Notes under the pieces: model-generated | The model's database searches: none | The model's input: only the letters and a program-made list of their open reading frames with translations | Told to the model about the DNA's origin: nothing | Position numbers and translations under genes: made by a program | Assembly (NCBI RefSeq): GCF_965363235.1 | Contig: NC_134846.1 | Span: 29,956,218 to 30,020,217, forward strand | Direction: 5' to 3' | Source of the DNA: Mytilus galloprovincialis | Taxonomy: Eukaryota; Mollusca; Bivalvia; Mytilida; Mytilidae | DNA: 64,000 nucleotides | Part shown: positions 49,001 through 59,888 of the stretch, piece after piece | Position numbering within the stretch: the first letter of the stretch is position 1 | Layout: each line of letters starts with the position of its first letter

Positions 49001-52000
49001 TCTGTACTTTTGTTGTTCGTTTATTGTTTCGTTGACGTTTATATTTACCCACAAATTCACTGAGTTCATACTTTTATAGCTCTGAAATATGCAGTCAATA
49101 AAAAAAACATTCTAAAAAAGAAATAAAATAGTTTATACTTACGACGTTCGATCACGTGTTCTAGATAATGAGAAAAAAAGAACAGCTGAATAAGTAGAAA
49201 GCACGAAAACCATAAACAAACATATCTATTACTGAAATTCTCGAGTAAACAAAGGGATAAAAGGTTCAAACTTGGTATAAAAATTAATATTTAACACTTT
49301 GAGTTCATTTCTGGAGTCAAAATTTTGCTTGGAATTAAAACAATTACATGGTGATGTATACAAAAAATGACCTATAGTTATCAGAAGCGGGACGGTAAAC
49401 TGAAAGACTTACAAAATCTTTTTTACCTGGTTTAAGGTAAACAAAAAAAAACCTCTTTCATCAATGGAGGGTCTCAATGAGGTTTACAGAATAGAGAATA
49501 ATTTGTCATTTCGGGGCCTTTTTTAGCTGAATGCGGTACGAGGCTTTGTCAGTTTTGAAGGCCGTACGGTTACCTATAGTTGTTATTTTTACCGACCGTA
49601 CAAGGTCGTTACAAACTTCCATTTGTTGTTGTTAATTTTTGGGTCCTTTCGTCTCTTGATGAAGAGTTGTCTTATTGGTAAATATACCACATTAACCTTC
49701 TTGATAGACAACTTTATATTTGTATTTTATATGAGTATTTATAATTTTTTTTTTGCATTGTGTATCATAAAATATTGGGCTATATCACTTGATTTCATTG
49801 ACTGTCATTTGTTTTAATCTCACTGGCAATTATTGATGTTATTTAATAATTAAATGTGTATGTCCTTTGCGGCCCTTAATTAGTTTAAAATATATTTCTT
49901 CTTCCCTTTATTTAGATTATCAAAATGTTGATACAAACATATGCTATTTTGATAATGATGCCTTCATCCTTAGAGAAACTTAAAAACAAAGATGAAAATA
50001 CTCACTGTTTGGTTTACTGCCTTGAACTAAAAAAAAATTTGACCAATAATTAACAACGACCACTAATTAAGGTGGTACCTAACAACTGACTCGACTAAAA
50101 TTAATTTGGCTCGTTCAATTTTCTTAAAATTTTGACAAAGTATTTACTTTGACCCTTTGACAAAAATATAAAAATATCAAAAAAATTGAACCAACCGTTT
50201 AATCAGAAAAATTACACTGGTTATATAGCAGTTTGACAAACACTCATTTTGATCATTGAGAAGCTTACTATTCCCTTAAAAACACAACGTCATTAAAACG
50301 TTCTGCTGATTTCACAGAGTTATCTCCCTGTACATGTAGTGTTAGGTACCACCTTAACAACGAAACTTTAGCATATGACGAATAGAATGACGGTTTTGAA
50401 ATCATTTTCATAAAATTTGAGTACAGGGCGAAAATATGTATCACTATTACTAAGTGAATTAAACAAAATGTTAGTTATCTTATGTAAAAAAAGTTGTTAA
50501 AATAAAATGAATTTCCCAAATTTCATTTTTAAAAAACAGATAAACATCGATATGGAAAAATGCATGCATGTTAATAGCATTGTTTTTTCATACTAGAGAC
50601 TTTAAAAACTATTAGCTATACGGTCATTCGACTCAACTCGGCCGATTTCGTACCCTCATCTCACCTCGTCCGTGATACGTAGGTTTCCGTTACTGATATC
50701 CTGTAAAGGAGGGGAATAAAGTATTAAAAATATTAGCACTAGCAGTAAACCGGTTCATCTTCTGACGAAGAAATGTAAGGCGTAGACGCATATCACATAC
50801 CGTATTACAGCCTAGGAATAGAAGAAGAGTAGCGGATTCTACCGAGGATTGGCGAATGGCTATGCATTAATTGTTTATCCTGTGGACTATTGATAGTCGT
50901 GTCATACATGTTAGCATATATACCAAATCTCATTACAGTTGCTTCGTAGTTTGAATCGTTATTTTGAGACCGTGTAGTTTACTTGTTTCCCTCAAATTAA
51001 TCACACGAATAATAACATAATTACCAAAGTGAACTACTGCTTTCTTCTGGAATCCCCCACAGACGTCACATATTGTCGCTGGTGGTTGCTTGAAAAATCC
51101 TGAAATAATTTTAGTTGAATTATTAATCATTCACAATTCAAATACCAACTTTCCGGCTGACATTACTACTGTAACACTAATTTCGAATTTCTCGACTTTT
51201 CTACGACTGATCTCACTTTTACGCCGTTTTACTTAATAATCAAATCATGTACATGTATACGAATGATTTTTTGTGGACCGAATCAGTCAATCAAATGATT
51301 TACCTTTGTTTCACTTTCAATGTTGACAATCTTTTCCTTAAAATAACTTAACACGGACAATTCATTCGTTATCCATCTCAAGCTAAGGTGTTTAATTGAA
51401 GTTCACATGAATAATTCATCATCAATGTTTATAAACTTATTTTGACAAAATTGAAGCCTTAGGAAAGACTCGGCAAAATAGTTCAAATCTTTCCCAAAAC
51501 TCATACCGGGTATGTCGATCCAAAATTAGCAAATGGATCCACATTTCGGTTGATAAGTGGAATATAGATCATCAGCATAATCCTCCGAGGAAATCGGATT
51601 AAGATTTTACTTATGAATTACACTAAACAAAGTTTAATTTCTACTCGGGATACGAATCCCTGTGCAGATTTCAGATCGGGATACTGTGTAAAAATACTCA
51701 CGCCATGGTGTTACAAAAGTAGAAACATGGACATTATCATCATGTCCTATCTTCCAACATCTGTATTCATGTTGATTCCTTCTGAAATACGAATCATCGT
51801 TCACTTTTACACGTGCCTTTTTAAATACCTATGAAAGTATATTATCTTATCATTCGTCACAACTCGGCCGATTCCGTACCTTCTTCTAGGATAGAAGGAG
51901 AGTAGCGGATTTTACCAAGGATTGCCGATACGGTTATCTTATATAAGATAACTTATTGATGTTACTTACATTTTAACCTGTGAACGCATTAGACCGAGGA

Positions 52001-55000
52001 TATATATATATATATACATATATATTCGTAGACAGCATAAGTGGATTGATTGATTGATTGGTAATTAACGTCACTTTCATCACTTCTGTCCTATTTCGTG
52101 GCAGTCAATTTTAATTTGTGGATATAGAAGAAGTGCTTGCAGAGAACCACCGACCTTGACAGGAAAACTGTCAATCCTAGTCAATTAAGATTGGGGTAGT
52201 GTCACGTACGCTATTCGAACTCAAAACCTCAGTTTTGACAGACTAGCGAAACAGTAGTTCGACGACTTAGACCACTAGGCCACCGATGCCCGTCAGAAGA
52301 AGTTGATATTAGGCATAATGACTGTCAACTGTATTGAATCAGTCCAGGGGCGTAGCTAGGTATTCATTCAACTGTAGGCACAAATCGACAGGGGGTCTGG
52401 GGGCCGCTCAAGGCCCCCAGCAGGTCCAGGGCAGAGCCGTAGTAGGGGTTCAGGGGGGCTTTGCCCCCCGACGGAAAACGGATTTCAGCGTTTTGGCTGC
52501 AAAATTTTATGCACAAAAATATTAAATTTTCTGGTTATTTCATCATGATAATTATAATATTCATGATGAAAAGTTCGAAGAATTATGAATAATTTACCAT
52601 AACATCTGAATGGTGAATTAAATAACGCAGTACAATTGGAAAATCAAATATTAAAAAAATATTTACAATATGTACTGCCCAGCATAGATCCTGGTATCCC
52701 TTTAATTAAGCAGTACACCCTGTTTGGTATTTTCAAATCTATTCCGTTATGATCGATATATACGTTTAACTTAATTGATAGTACATATTGACGATCCTTC
52801 ATTAAAAAAAATAGGAACGTGCACGTAAACACTGATATTACTACATATTAACACTATAAAGACATCAACCATCAATCTTTTGATTATTAAACCTTCACCC
52901 TAGCCACACAAACAGATACACACATAGTCGATGCCTAATGCAAAAGTTCTGTTTTGTTCATACTAATGTAACAAAATTTAAGAAATTCGTATTTCTTTAT
53001 ATCCCGCTCTACTGTAAAATTCCTACCTGCTTAGGAATTTGAATAATTGTGGTCATTACACGTAGATCTGAGAGTACTCAAAATTACTGGAAGCTAGTTG
53101 ATAGATTGATTTTTAAACATCCAGTGTAAAATATTTATGCAAGTTTAGAACAAAAAAAAAAAAATAAAAAATGATTATTTATATTAGGCACAACAGGGAG
53201 CTTAGTCCTGTAATAGGCGTTGTACAGGACGGAGGTCTGGAAATTTGAAAATGCCATGCATTGGAAGATGATGAATTATTGGATAGTAGCAGAAACTTTG
53301 CCTTTCAGTAGACCAACTATGAACTCCTCAAAGAGTGGCATTCTCTCTACAACTAGGCATAAGATTAAATGTCCCCATTCTGACCAGACGTGACTACGTA
53401 TTTATACATCCTGCACAGCCAAACGGACAACCGACATTGGCAAGTCGGGTGAAGACAAAGTGGAAAGCTTACTAGGTTGAAAACTAACAACAACTTATTA
53501 AAAATTCATGTGTCTATGTTGAGATTCATTCAAGTTTTTGTTGATAGAATTGAAATGATCTGAACCAAAGTTCTAGTATTATTTTAATTTTAGTTTCTTG
53601 TGTACAATTTGGAAATTAGTATGGCGTTCATTATCACTGAACTAGTATATGTTTGTTTAGGGGCCAGCCGAAGGCCGCCTCCGGGTGCGGGAATTTTTCG
53701 CTACATTGAAGACCTGTTGGTGACCTTCTGCTGTTGTTTTTTTCTATGGTCGGGTTGTTGTCTCTTTGGCACATTCCCCATTTTCATTCTCAATTTTATT
53801 ATAGTTTCTATATAAGGTACACACATAAAACGACATTCACTTCTATCCAATATTCCATTCACTTAGGACGAGAGACTAGTGTACACATGATATTCGATAA
53901 TTAGAGTTGTGACAACTTCACTGGAGTTCATCTACATATAACGTTGTTTATTATTTTTTTTAACAAAAAAAAAAAAAAAATATTTGTGAAAAAAATATGT
54001 GTAGGCACGTGACTAAAGTACCTAACGGCAGCTACGCCCCTGCAGTCGCCTCAGTGGTTTCGTGGTAGCGTACTGTACTCGAGTGCGGAAGAAGGGTATT
54101 TCTTTCCAACTAATTACTGAATAAATGCGGAATGTGTCCATGAGACACAGATGATGCCCTCGCTTGCATATAACGTATACAAGAACGGACACTATCCAAA
54201 TATGTACTTAATTTCAGTTTTGGGGTAATAAGAATTGTGCACATGTTTCATAATATTTGGTTGGGGCAAACTTAAGTTTGAAAACAAATAATTTGGCAAT
54301 TTTCCCAATTATTAAATGCACATAATTCTAAAATGGTAAAAGTGACGTCACAAAAAAAATCAAATTTGATCTGTGTTTTGTTGTAGTATGCAAAACATTT
54401 GTTCGAGGCAAACTAAAGTTAGAGAACGGAAACGAAAAATTCAGAAAATTTTCCATTTGTAAAAGAACGTAGATACTCTAGAATGGTAAACGTGACGCTA
54501 TCCAGATTCAAACATGATCCGTGTTTTATTGTAATAAGTATCGTGTAAAAGTGTCATGATATTTTTTTGAGGCAAAATTAAGTTGGAAAACGGAAACAAA
54601 AAATTCAGCAAATTTTTAATTTGTAAAGGGCATAACTCTAAAATGGTAAAACTGATTACCGGTATTTTATTTTAAGGGGGTCTCATTGGGGGTTCTGATC
54701 CCGGATTCCACTTACTGTTTTGTCAGATTCCCGTATCCCGCTTACACTATGTACGTAAGCAAATTCTCATTTTTTTTGTAATTTCCCGTGTCCCGCTAGA
54801 CTTCATTTCCCGTTTTCACGACACAATACTTTGACTTTCACGTGTCACGCTTACAAAAAATCGGCAATCCCACGTCACGCTTAGACCCCAATGAGACCCA
54901 ATTTTAATTTTTATTTTTGAGATTGATGCTTTTATTGAACGAAATCGAAAATTAAGAATAAATGCTTAGTAATATATAAATAAATTGACCAATAAATAAG

Positions 55001-56789
55001 CCAAAATTAACATACAAACACTGACAATTTACGACATGATATATTAAATATATTTATAGGGCCATACATTTTTAATGCACACAAAAGAACGAGGGTCTGG
55101 ATGGGGGTTTTTCGTTTCTGTATTCTATAATAAATATGTCATTTTTTTTCTATGCTTTACTTTTTGGTTCGTTATTCTCTATCCTTAATATTTTGCATTT
55201 CATTATTCTCTATTCTATTTTTCAGCCGTTAGTTATTTTGCATTTTTTGCCAATTAGTCTCTATTCTGAAAACCCCATCTAGATCCTATTGATTGTCAAA
55301 AACTACAAATAATTTCTATCACCCCCCTTTTTATCTTAGTTTACATTGACTGCCATCCACACTACATGTATTTCGATAAACACAAAAATTTAAGTGCCTA
55401 GTTGAAGACTAAAAACAGAATATTTTGCAATATGACTCATACTAGTATTAAAAACTTAGGTTTTACCTTATGACCAAAAAAGCACCTGACAACCACACGC
55501 ATTGCTCTGTTGAGGTCTTGCCGTATCCTAAAGACATCGTGTAAGTAGAAGGATCTTCACATGAGAATTTGAAGTTGGCATTATCTTGTACTCTGATGAA
55601 AGTTTTTCCAATCCAGCTACATGATAGCGAACATATTGCATCAGCTAAAATTTAATATAAATATATATTACCAACCGAGAAATATGATATAATGGCGGTG
55701 CTGCATAAAATAAATCTATTGAATCTAAATAAAAAATCAAAGGTTTCAAACTATTTACTTGAAGTCAGTCATTCAAACGTTTTTTTCAGACGCTATGTAT
55801 AGCATAGATGACAATTAATGGATACATTCCACTGGTCGAAAAAAATAAAACTGTCGTATTTTTCTCGATTGCAGCAAATGGAAGTTTTTAACGACCTTGA
55901 CTGGCTATTTCTCGATTGTTACACCGAATACGACTTATTAACGAATTTCTACTTTCGTTAATTAGCACGAGGAGTAACAAAAGAGGGGCAAAATCAGATC
56001 ATCATTCCGATTTTCGTGAGTTTACCAACGAAATTTGGTGGTATTCATGTTGCTTAATCTTGAGTTTTTATAGAATATCGTTCCTTGGTTATTCCTACGG
56101 TGAGGTCTGTTCGAATTATCGTTTTTTGATTGACCTTTGGTACACGTATCGTCTTCATCATTTGATAAAACAACAAAAAAGACGATATATGTTTTATTTT
56201 TCTATTAAAATTCACGACTTGCTATAGTCTTGGCGATTTAGAAGTTAAGAATTTGACTTCTGGTGTAGAGACATGTCTATTGTTAAGAACCGGATGTAAG
56301 CTTGCAACATACAAGAATCTCAGAGCCAAACAGATAAAGGGCATAGAACCAGTTTAGGACCGTATGTTGACCTTTCGATGTCTCTTGGTTTTATTGGCAG
56401 CATTATACATGTATACAAAGAGAAACACGGACCCGTCAAAGACCATGCGTCAAATTACAACTAGTTGCACACGTCAGATTGATTTTGCAAGTGAAAATGT
56501 TGAGTCGTCTTCGTTAATGACACACTACCGAGGACAGTATCGTAGTAACGACAATTAAGTGTTATTTTGCGACACATATATTAATATTATCCCTTTCAAT
56601 TCGCCCAGAAACTACTAAAGCTTTTCCTCCTAAATATATCAAAATGCTAGGAAAATAAGTTTAATTTCATAGACAACGTACCGTTTCTCCGTGTATAATA
56701 TTACAAAACTGCTTACAAACCTTACCTTCATAAAAGCTAACTATATGTACTACTAGTCCCAGTAAAAATAGATAGGTGGTATTACTCAT
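45903..56789 (-). CDS. Secreted cysteine-rich protein, four-exon gene, 148 aa
   Basis: I assemble it as complement(45903..46051, 51025..51099, 55486..55644, 56726..56789), 447 bases including the stop. All three introns are GT-AG and phase 1, and the frames join without a stop. Exon 1 gives a signal peptide (MSNTTYLFLLGLVVHIVSF), so the product enters the secretory pathway. The mature part has 14 cysteines: CSLSC early, CDVC in exon 3, and in the last exon GC-x5-HC, CPCTGC and CCPQC. The terminal pattern loosely resembles a von Willebrand factor C-type domain, but I do not recognise the family. The tail PYGPSYYKY is rich in Tyr, Pro and Lys. Role unknown; extracellular matrix, binding or defence functions are all possible. 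A TATA box and a poly(A) signal frame the gene. The introns hold MITEs, a SINE and a TIR element. Confidence 0.75.
46090..47300. other. Intron 3 of the secreted-protein gene, no further exon seen
   Basis: It contains a poly(A) run at about 46188-46213. The 109-residue plus-strand frame 46884-47213 has no recognisable features. Confidence 0.4.
47312..47523. mobile_element. MITE with GGCCAAA...AAGTATGTGTGTT termini
   Basis: The left end GGCCAAAAAAAAAGTATGTG and the right end (inverse GGCCAAACAAAAAAGTATGT) form a TIR of about 30 bp. Length is about 212 bp. The internal blocks CCTACCTACCCT also recur. It lies in intron 3 of the secreted-protein gene. Confidence 0.65.
48490..49490. other. Intronic AT-rich sequence, no gene
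   Basis: No exon or repeat is recognised, apart from a short ACGTCCAGTGGCAA motif near 48629 that resembles ACGTCCACTGGCAA near 45784. Confidence 0.4.
49500..49700 (-). repeat. Interspersed repeat family B, inverted copy
   Basis: ATTTCGGGGCCTTTTTTAGC, GAAGGCCGTACGGTTACCTA and AGAGTTGTCTTATTGGTAAA are inverse family B segments, within intron 3. Confidence 0.65.
50067..50357. mobile_element. TTAA-flanked MITE, 291 bp
   Basis: TTAA at 50067-50070 and 50354-50357 encloses inverse termini GGTGGTACCTAACA and TGTTAGGTACCACC. AGAGTTATCTCCCT lies near the right end, as in the 42491 MITE. It sits in intron 3 of the secreted-protein gene. Confidence 0.75.
50625..50850. repeat. Interspersed repeat with ACTCGGCCGATT start
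   Basis: CAACTCGGCCGATTTCGTACC and, 200 bp later, GAGTAGCGGATTCTACCGAG recur together in a shortened copy at 51855-51935. Confidence 0.55.
51025..51099 (-). CDS. Exon 3 of the secreted cysteine-rich protein gene
   Basis: This is a 75-base phase 1-1 exon between acceptor AAATTATTTCAG and donor GTAATT. It encodes FFKQPPATICDVCGGFQKKA plus five residues, with a CxxC pair. Only this frame is open across the exon. Confidence 0.7.
51855..51935. repeat. Short copy of the ACTCGGCCGATT repeat
   Basis: CAACTCGGCCGATTCCGTACC is followed directly by AGAGTAGCGGATTTTACCAA, a deleted version of the block at 50625-50850. Confidence 0.55.
52033..52293 (-). mobile_element. tRNA-derived SINE (minus)
   Basis: On the minus strand a tRNA-like head carries an A box (TGGCCTAGTGG, inverse of 52272-52282) and a B box (GAGTTCGAAT, inverse of 52213-52222). 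A body follows with ACTGCCACGAAATAGG and GTGACGTTAA, and an (AATC)n tail. The architecture and the 3' body match the SINE at 61507. I relate it from memory to the V-SINE/RUDI-like SINEs of molluscs. Confidence 0.75.
52345..54042. mobile_element. 1.7 kb TIR element with CAGGGGCGTAGC ends
   Basis: The left end CAGGGGCGTAGCTAGG and the right end CAGCTACGCCCCTG are inverse and flanked by the direct repeat CAGTC (52340-52344 and 54043-54047). The left subterminal region is unusually G/C-rich with hairpins such as GGGGGCCGCTCAAGGCCCCC. No transposase is readable. The terminal sequence suggests hAT, but hAT elements normally make 8-bp duplications, so the superfamily is open. It lies in intron 2 of the secreted-protein gene and carries a family A repeat. 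Confidence 0.7.
53580..53810 (-). repeat. Interspersed repeat family A, inverted copy
   Basis: AGTATGGCGTTCATTATCAC, GGGGCCAGCCGAAGGCCGCC and TTGGCACATTCCCCATTTTC match family A. It is nested in the 1.7 kb TIR element. The 71-residue frame here is repeat-derived. Confidence 0.75.
54195..54660 (+). repeat. Three tandem units of about 155 bp
   Basis: Each unit contains a TGATC(T/C)GTGTTTT-like start, a GAGGCAAA(C/A)T(A/T)AAGTT block and ends in CTAAAATGGTAAA(A/C)GTGACG. The units are diverged from each other. Confidence 0.65.
54674..54896. mobile_element. MITE with GGGTCTCATTGGGG termini
   Basis: The left end GGGGGTCTCATTGGGGG and the right end GACCCCAATGAGACCC are inverse. The internal TCCCGTGTCCCGCT-like phrases repeat. 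Length is about 220 bp. Confidence 0.7.
55091..55290. mobile_element. MITE with GGGTCTGGATGGGGG termini
   Basis: The left end GAGGGTCTGGATGGGGGTTT and the right end AAAACCCCATCTAGATCC are inverse. The interior is rich in TTATTCTCTATTCT repeats. Confidence 0.65.
55486..55644 (-). CDS. Exon 2 of the secreted cysteine-rich protein gene
   Basis: This is a 159-base phase 1-1 exon between acceptor TTAAATTTTAG and donor GTGCTT. It encodes DAICSLSCSWIGKTFIRVQD and continues to EQCVWLS. A second donor-like GTAAAA 19 bases further on would break the phase with exon 3, so CAG|GTGCTT is chosen. Confidence 0.7.
55700..56700. other. Intron 1 of the secreted-protein gene
   Basis: No further exon is recognised. 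The plus-strand frames at 55916-56227 and 56364-56558 have no domain features and lie wholly within this intron. Confidence 0.4.
56726..56789 (-). CDS. Exon 1 (signal peptide) of the secreted cysteine-rich protein gene
   Basis: The ATG at 56789 is preceded by GGAGGATT, and a typical hydrophobic signal peptide follows. The donor ATGAAG|GTAAGG leaves one base (phase 1), which completes an Ala codon with the CT that opens exon 2. Confidence 0.7.
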
Positions 56790-56838
56790 AATCCTCCTTA
56801 ACAGTCTGGCAAATTTTGTCATTCAATGTGTACCAGTG

Positions 56839-56846
56839 TTTATATA
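56839..56846 (-). promoter_or_regulatory. TATA box of the secreted-protein gene
   Basis: TATATAAA on the minus strand lies 57 bases upstream of the ATG. It predicts a start site near 56816 and a 5' UTR of about 25-30 bases. Confidence 0.5.
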
Positions 56847-57249
56847 TGCAAACATTCACTTTTTTCAGTTCATGAAGTTGTATAAATTATCTTCAAGTTT
56901 TTTTTTTAGTATAATCGAAATCACTAAATTGATGTTAGAAAATGGATCGTTTAGTTTTCCTTTGTTCCAGACTAAATGAAATGAGGCATGAGATGATGCA
57001 TTTCGTAGTCAGTTGATTGTGTCGAATTTATTGATATGTATATATGATCATGAATTTAAGTTATTTTTAGAAAATAGATTAAAACTCATGCATCATTTCG
57101 TAAAATGAACTAGATAAAATGTACAACACTAGCTAGGTCTTTGTCAGAACAATTTTGGTGTTTTTTTATACTGGGTCTTTTGGTTATATTGCTCTAAAAA
57201 TGTCTCTTTTCCTATTAATGCTATCTTTCAAATATTCGGCTTTCAGTGT

Positions 57250-58215
57250 TCCTAATACTGCAGCCCCACTAGGCCACGATCGAACTACGATCTGTAAAAA
57301 AAAAAGGGGAAAATTTTTACGATCGTAGTATACCACGTTTACACCACGCTGTTCAAGACCATAGTACGATTTAAGCACGCCCATGCCGTCCTCATCATGC
57401 TCTTCTTATGACCTGACTACGTTCATACTACGACCATCATGCTCATTGCCATTTTCATATGAAATATATAAATGCTCTCCAGGTTTTGTTTGTATGTAAA
57501 TTAGACAACGGCTAAACCATGCTTTACACATCTGTGTCATCCCTGCTACCGTTCACTAGCTATATATATATTTATATAGAACATCGTCATTTGAGCTTGA
57601 TGGACCAGCAATAGGTTGTGTGTTATTCATGTTGGTTTGTTCGGTCTGACATTTCTACTGGATCATTATTCGTTACTATCAGAGCTCCCTCTACCGCTAC
57701 ATCTACTCCTACATTTGTACCACCACGCCATCGTGTTCTGGTAGATTTTAGTGGCATGACTTTGTTGTTTCCGAGAAATCTACATATTAATAAAAAATAT
57801 AAGGAATGGAACAGTATTTTTATGGAACACGATGTTGACGTTATTGTTAAGAACTTAGTAAGATCGCGGTATGAACGTAGTATAATCGTGGTAAGAACGT
57901 GCTACAATCGCAGTATAAGCGTGGTAAGATCGTGTTGCAATCGGATAACTCGTGGTATGGTCGTAGTGAGGACATGATGAGCGTAGTTAGATAATGATAA
58001 TCGCAAAAAAAGCGTGGTAAGAACGTGGTAAGAACGTGGTTTATTCGTAGCGGGATCGTTGGAGAAGCGTAATGAGGACGTAGTATCATCGTCAAATCAG
58101 CGAAAATTAACATTTTCATGCCGCTCATACCACGACCTCATCACGATCTAAATGTATTTTAAAAAGATCGCAGTGAGTGTGGTGCGATCGTGGTCTAGTT
58201 GGACTGGGGCTTAAT
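57250..58215. mobile_element. TIR element packed with CGTGGTA-type short repeats
   Basis: The left end contains AGCCCCACTAGGCCACGATC and the right end, inverse, AACTAGACCACGATCGC. About 57845-58100 contains some 20 diverged short units such as ATCGTGGTAAGA, ACGTAGTA and GCGTGGTAAG. Opposite-orientation units (TACCACG) lie at 57320-57440 and 58110-58160. The plus and minus open frames across it (57618-57977, 58128-57847) follow the repeat pattern and are not taken as genes. Confidence 0.6.
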
Positions 58216-58599
58216 GAAGGTGGACCTAGAAAAGCGGTTCGAACGCATGAAATTATTAAAAGGGGGGGGGGACAAAAAAAGGGGGTCCAATGACAGCAAA
58301 TCAGCAAAATGATTTGGCTTAAATCAGATAACAAGGAATTGAAAAAGAATTAAACAGATAACAATAAATGAAATATTGAAATCAGTCGGGTTCAGGACTA
58401 ATCCAGTATACCTTATTATAGTCATTCGTAATAAATTCAATTTTCTATGAACATGTATTTGGAATGATCTAGAAATGGTTTACTAAATGTATGATGAAAT
58501 TTTTTATATCCAAAAATTGTAGACCCAACCCTTGGATCACAATATTTTGCAGATGATCTACTTTTGATACAAGAGAGTAAAGAGGGGAGAGGCAAGCGG

Positions 58600-58800
58600 T
58601 TTAACTGTTATGCTGTTTTGGGGAAATTTAATTTTTTGTTATCTGTTATTCTGAAAATGTATTTGCTGTTAGCTGTTATTGTCTTGTTCCTTGTTAGCTG
58701 TTATAACATTATTATTTTTTTTGTTATTGTTATTGTGAGAGTGTATTTGCTGTTAACTGTTATTGAAAATTGGAATGTTAGCATTTTGACAGCCACTCTT
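58600..58800 (+). repeat. GTTAGCTGTTATTG low-complexity repeat
   Basis: At least five phrases of the form CTGTTA(G/T/A)CTGTTAT occur, separated by GTATTTGCTG and poly(T). They lie just upstream of the PLE endonuclease frame. Confidence 0.6.
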
Positions 58801-58825
58801 CTGTAGAAATTGATACTGGTTAAGT

Positions 58826-59695
58826 ATGGTGGTCCCTTATTCGGAGAAGAATTCCAGTAAGATACACATCACAGATTATCATACAAACATATTTAAATCA
58901 GTCGTGTCCAGGACCAATACAATATATATACGAGTTTTGAAATCAAGAGGATATAAAACCAAAAACATCACAGACGCTTTTGATAAAGCCCAAGAAAAAG
59001 ATCGAGCTAGCCTCATGGAATACAAAGATAAGACGACCCGTGCAGATAGAATTCCGTTTGTTGTAACCTTCCATCCCGATTTGACAAATATTTCATCTAC
59101 TATCCGAAAGCACTGGCGTCTTATCGAAAATGACTCTTCCTTAAAAGAAATTTTTCCATCACCTCCTGTTATTGCCTATCGCAGACCCAAAAATCTCAAA
59201 GACATACTTGTGACATCAAAAGTAAAGAAACAAGAAACTTCTAAATTTGGGTGTTACAAACAATGCGGTAGAAGCAATTGTAAGTGCTGTAAAGCCGCCA
59301 ACACTGACCACTCTTTCAGCAGCACAGTAACAAAGCAGCGATACAACATCTATGTTACATCTAATTGCAAAACGGAAAATAGTATTTATATTCTTACTTG
59401 TGGAACTTGCAAGCTGCAGTATGTTGGTGAAACAGAAACTACATTCAACATCAGACTTAACAATCACCGGTCGTTCTATACAAAAGGAAGAAACTGTCCA
59501 ATTACGAGACACCTCTTAAGAACAGGACATACTTTTGATAATATCACCTTTCAAATAATTGAGGTAAATCAAAATTGGGACTCCGAAAGGAGAAAACAGA
59601 GAGAAAGGTTCTGGATGCATCAGCTACGTACTCTAGAACCTGATGGACTTAATGAGAGGGATGAAAAACAGTTCTACCCAAAACCAAAGGAATAA
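58826..59695 (+). CDS. Penelope-like element C-terminal part with GIY-YIG endonuclease, 289 aa
   Basis: The N-terminal 120 residues, with KAQEKDRASLMEY, IPFVVTFHPDL and IRKHWRLIEND, match the region that links reverse transcriptase and endonuclease in PLEs. A Cys-rich zinc-binding-like linker follows (CYKQCGRSNCKCCK, near residue 143). Then comes a GIY-YIG nuclease: NSIYILTCGTCKLQYVGET, the conserved Arg and His in NIRLNNHRS, and a C-terminal segment with RRKQRERFWMHQL. The nuclease nicks target DNA to prime reverse transcription. The reverse-transcriptase domain is absent: the frame opens at 58826 directly after low-complexity sequence, so the copy is 5'-truncated and the ATG is probably accidental. 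The frame is intact, suggesting a recent copy. It is a different PLE lineage from the remnants at 29.5-38.2 kb, as their tails differ. Confidence 0.85.
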   Translation: MVVPYSEKNSSKIHITDYHTNIFKSVVSRTNTIYIRVLKSRGYKTKNITDAFDKAQEKDRASLMEYKDKTTRADRIPFVVTFHPDLTNISSTIRKHWRLIENDSSLKEIFPSPPVIAYRRPKNLKDILVTSKVKKQETSKFGCYKQCGRSNCKCCKAANTDHSFSSTVTKQRYNIYVTSNCKTENSIYILTCGTCKLQYVGETETTFNIRLNNHRSFYTKGRNCPITRHLLRTGHTFDNITFQIIEVNQNWDSERRKQRERFWMHQLRTLEPDGLNERDEKQFYPKPKE

Positions 59696-59888
59696 ATCAT
59701 GAATTTCATTCTATTTAACTAAAACAACTATTTGTTTAGATTTAAAAATTGTTATGTACAATAAACGGCAAAAATATGTTTTATATACCCCATCAATCAA
59801 TATGTTAAACTTTTACACAAATTTTGTGTAGCCGTCAAGCTACAAAGATATTTTTTGTCATGCATCCGATTTCACCTAGATAGATGCA

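Noticed and set aside
57618..58128. Open frames of 119 aa (+) and 93 aa (-)
   Set aside because: Both run through the CGTGGTA short-repeat array, which happens to lack stops; their composition reflects the repeat.
58547..58580. FADDLLLI reading, resembling a reverse-transcriptase active site
   Set aside because: Only this short stretch fits; neighbouring sequence does not continue as reverse transcriptase and runs into low-complexity repeats.
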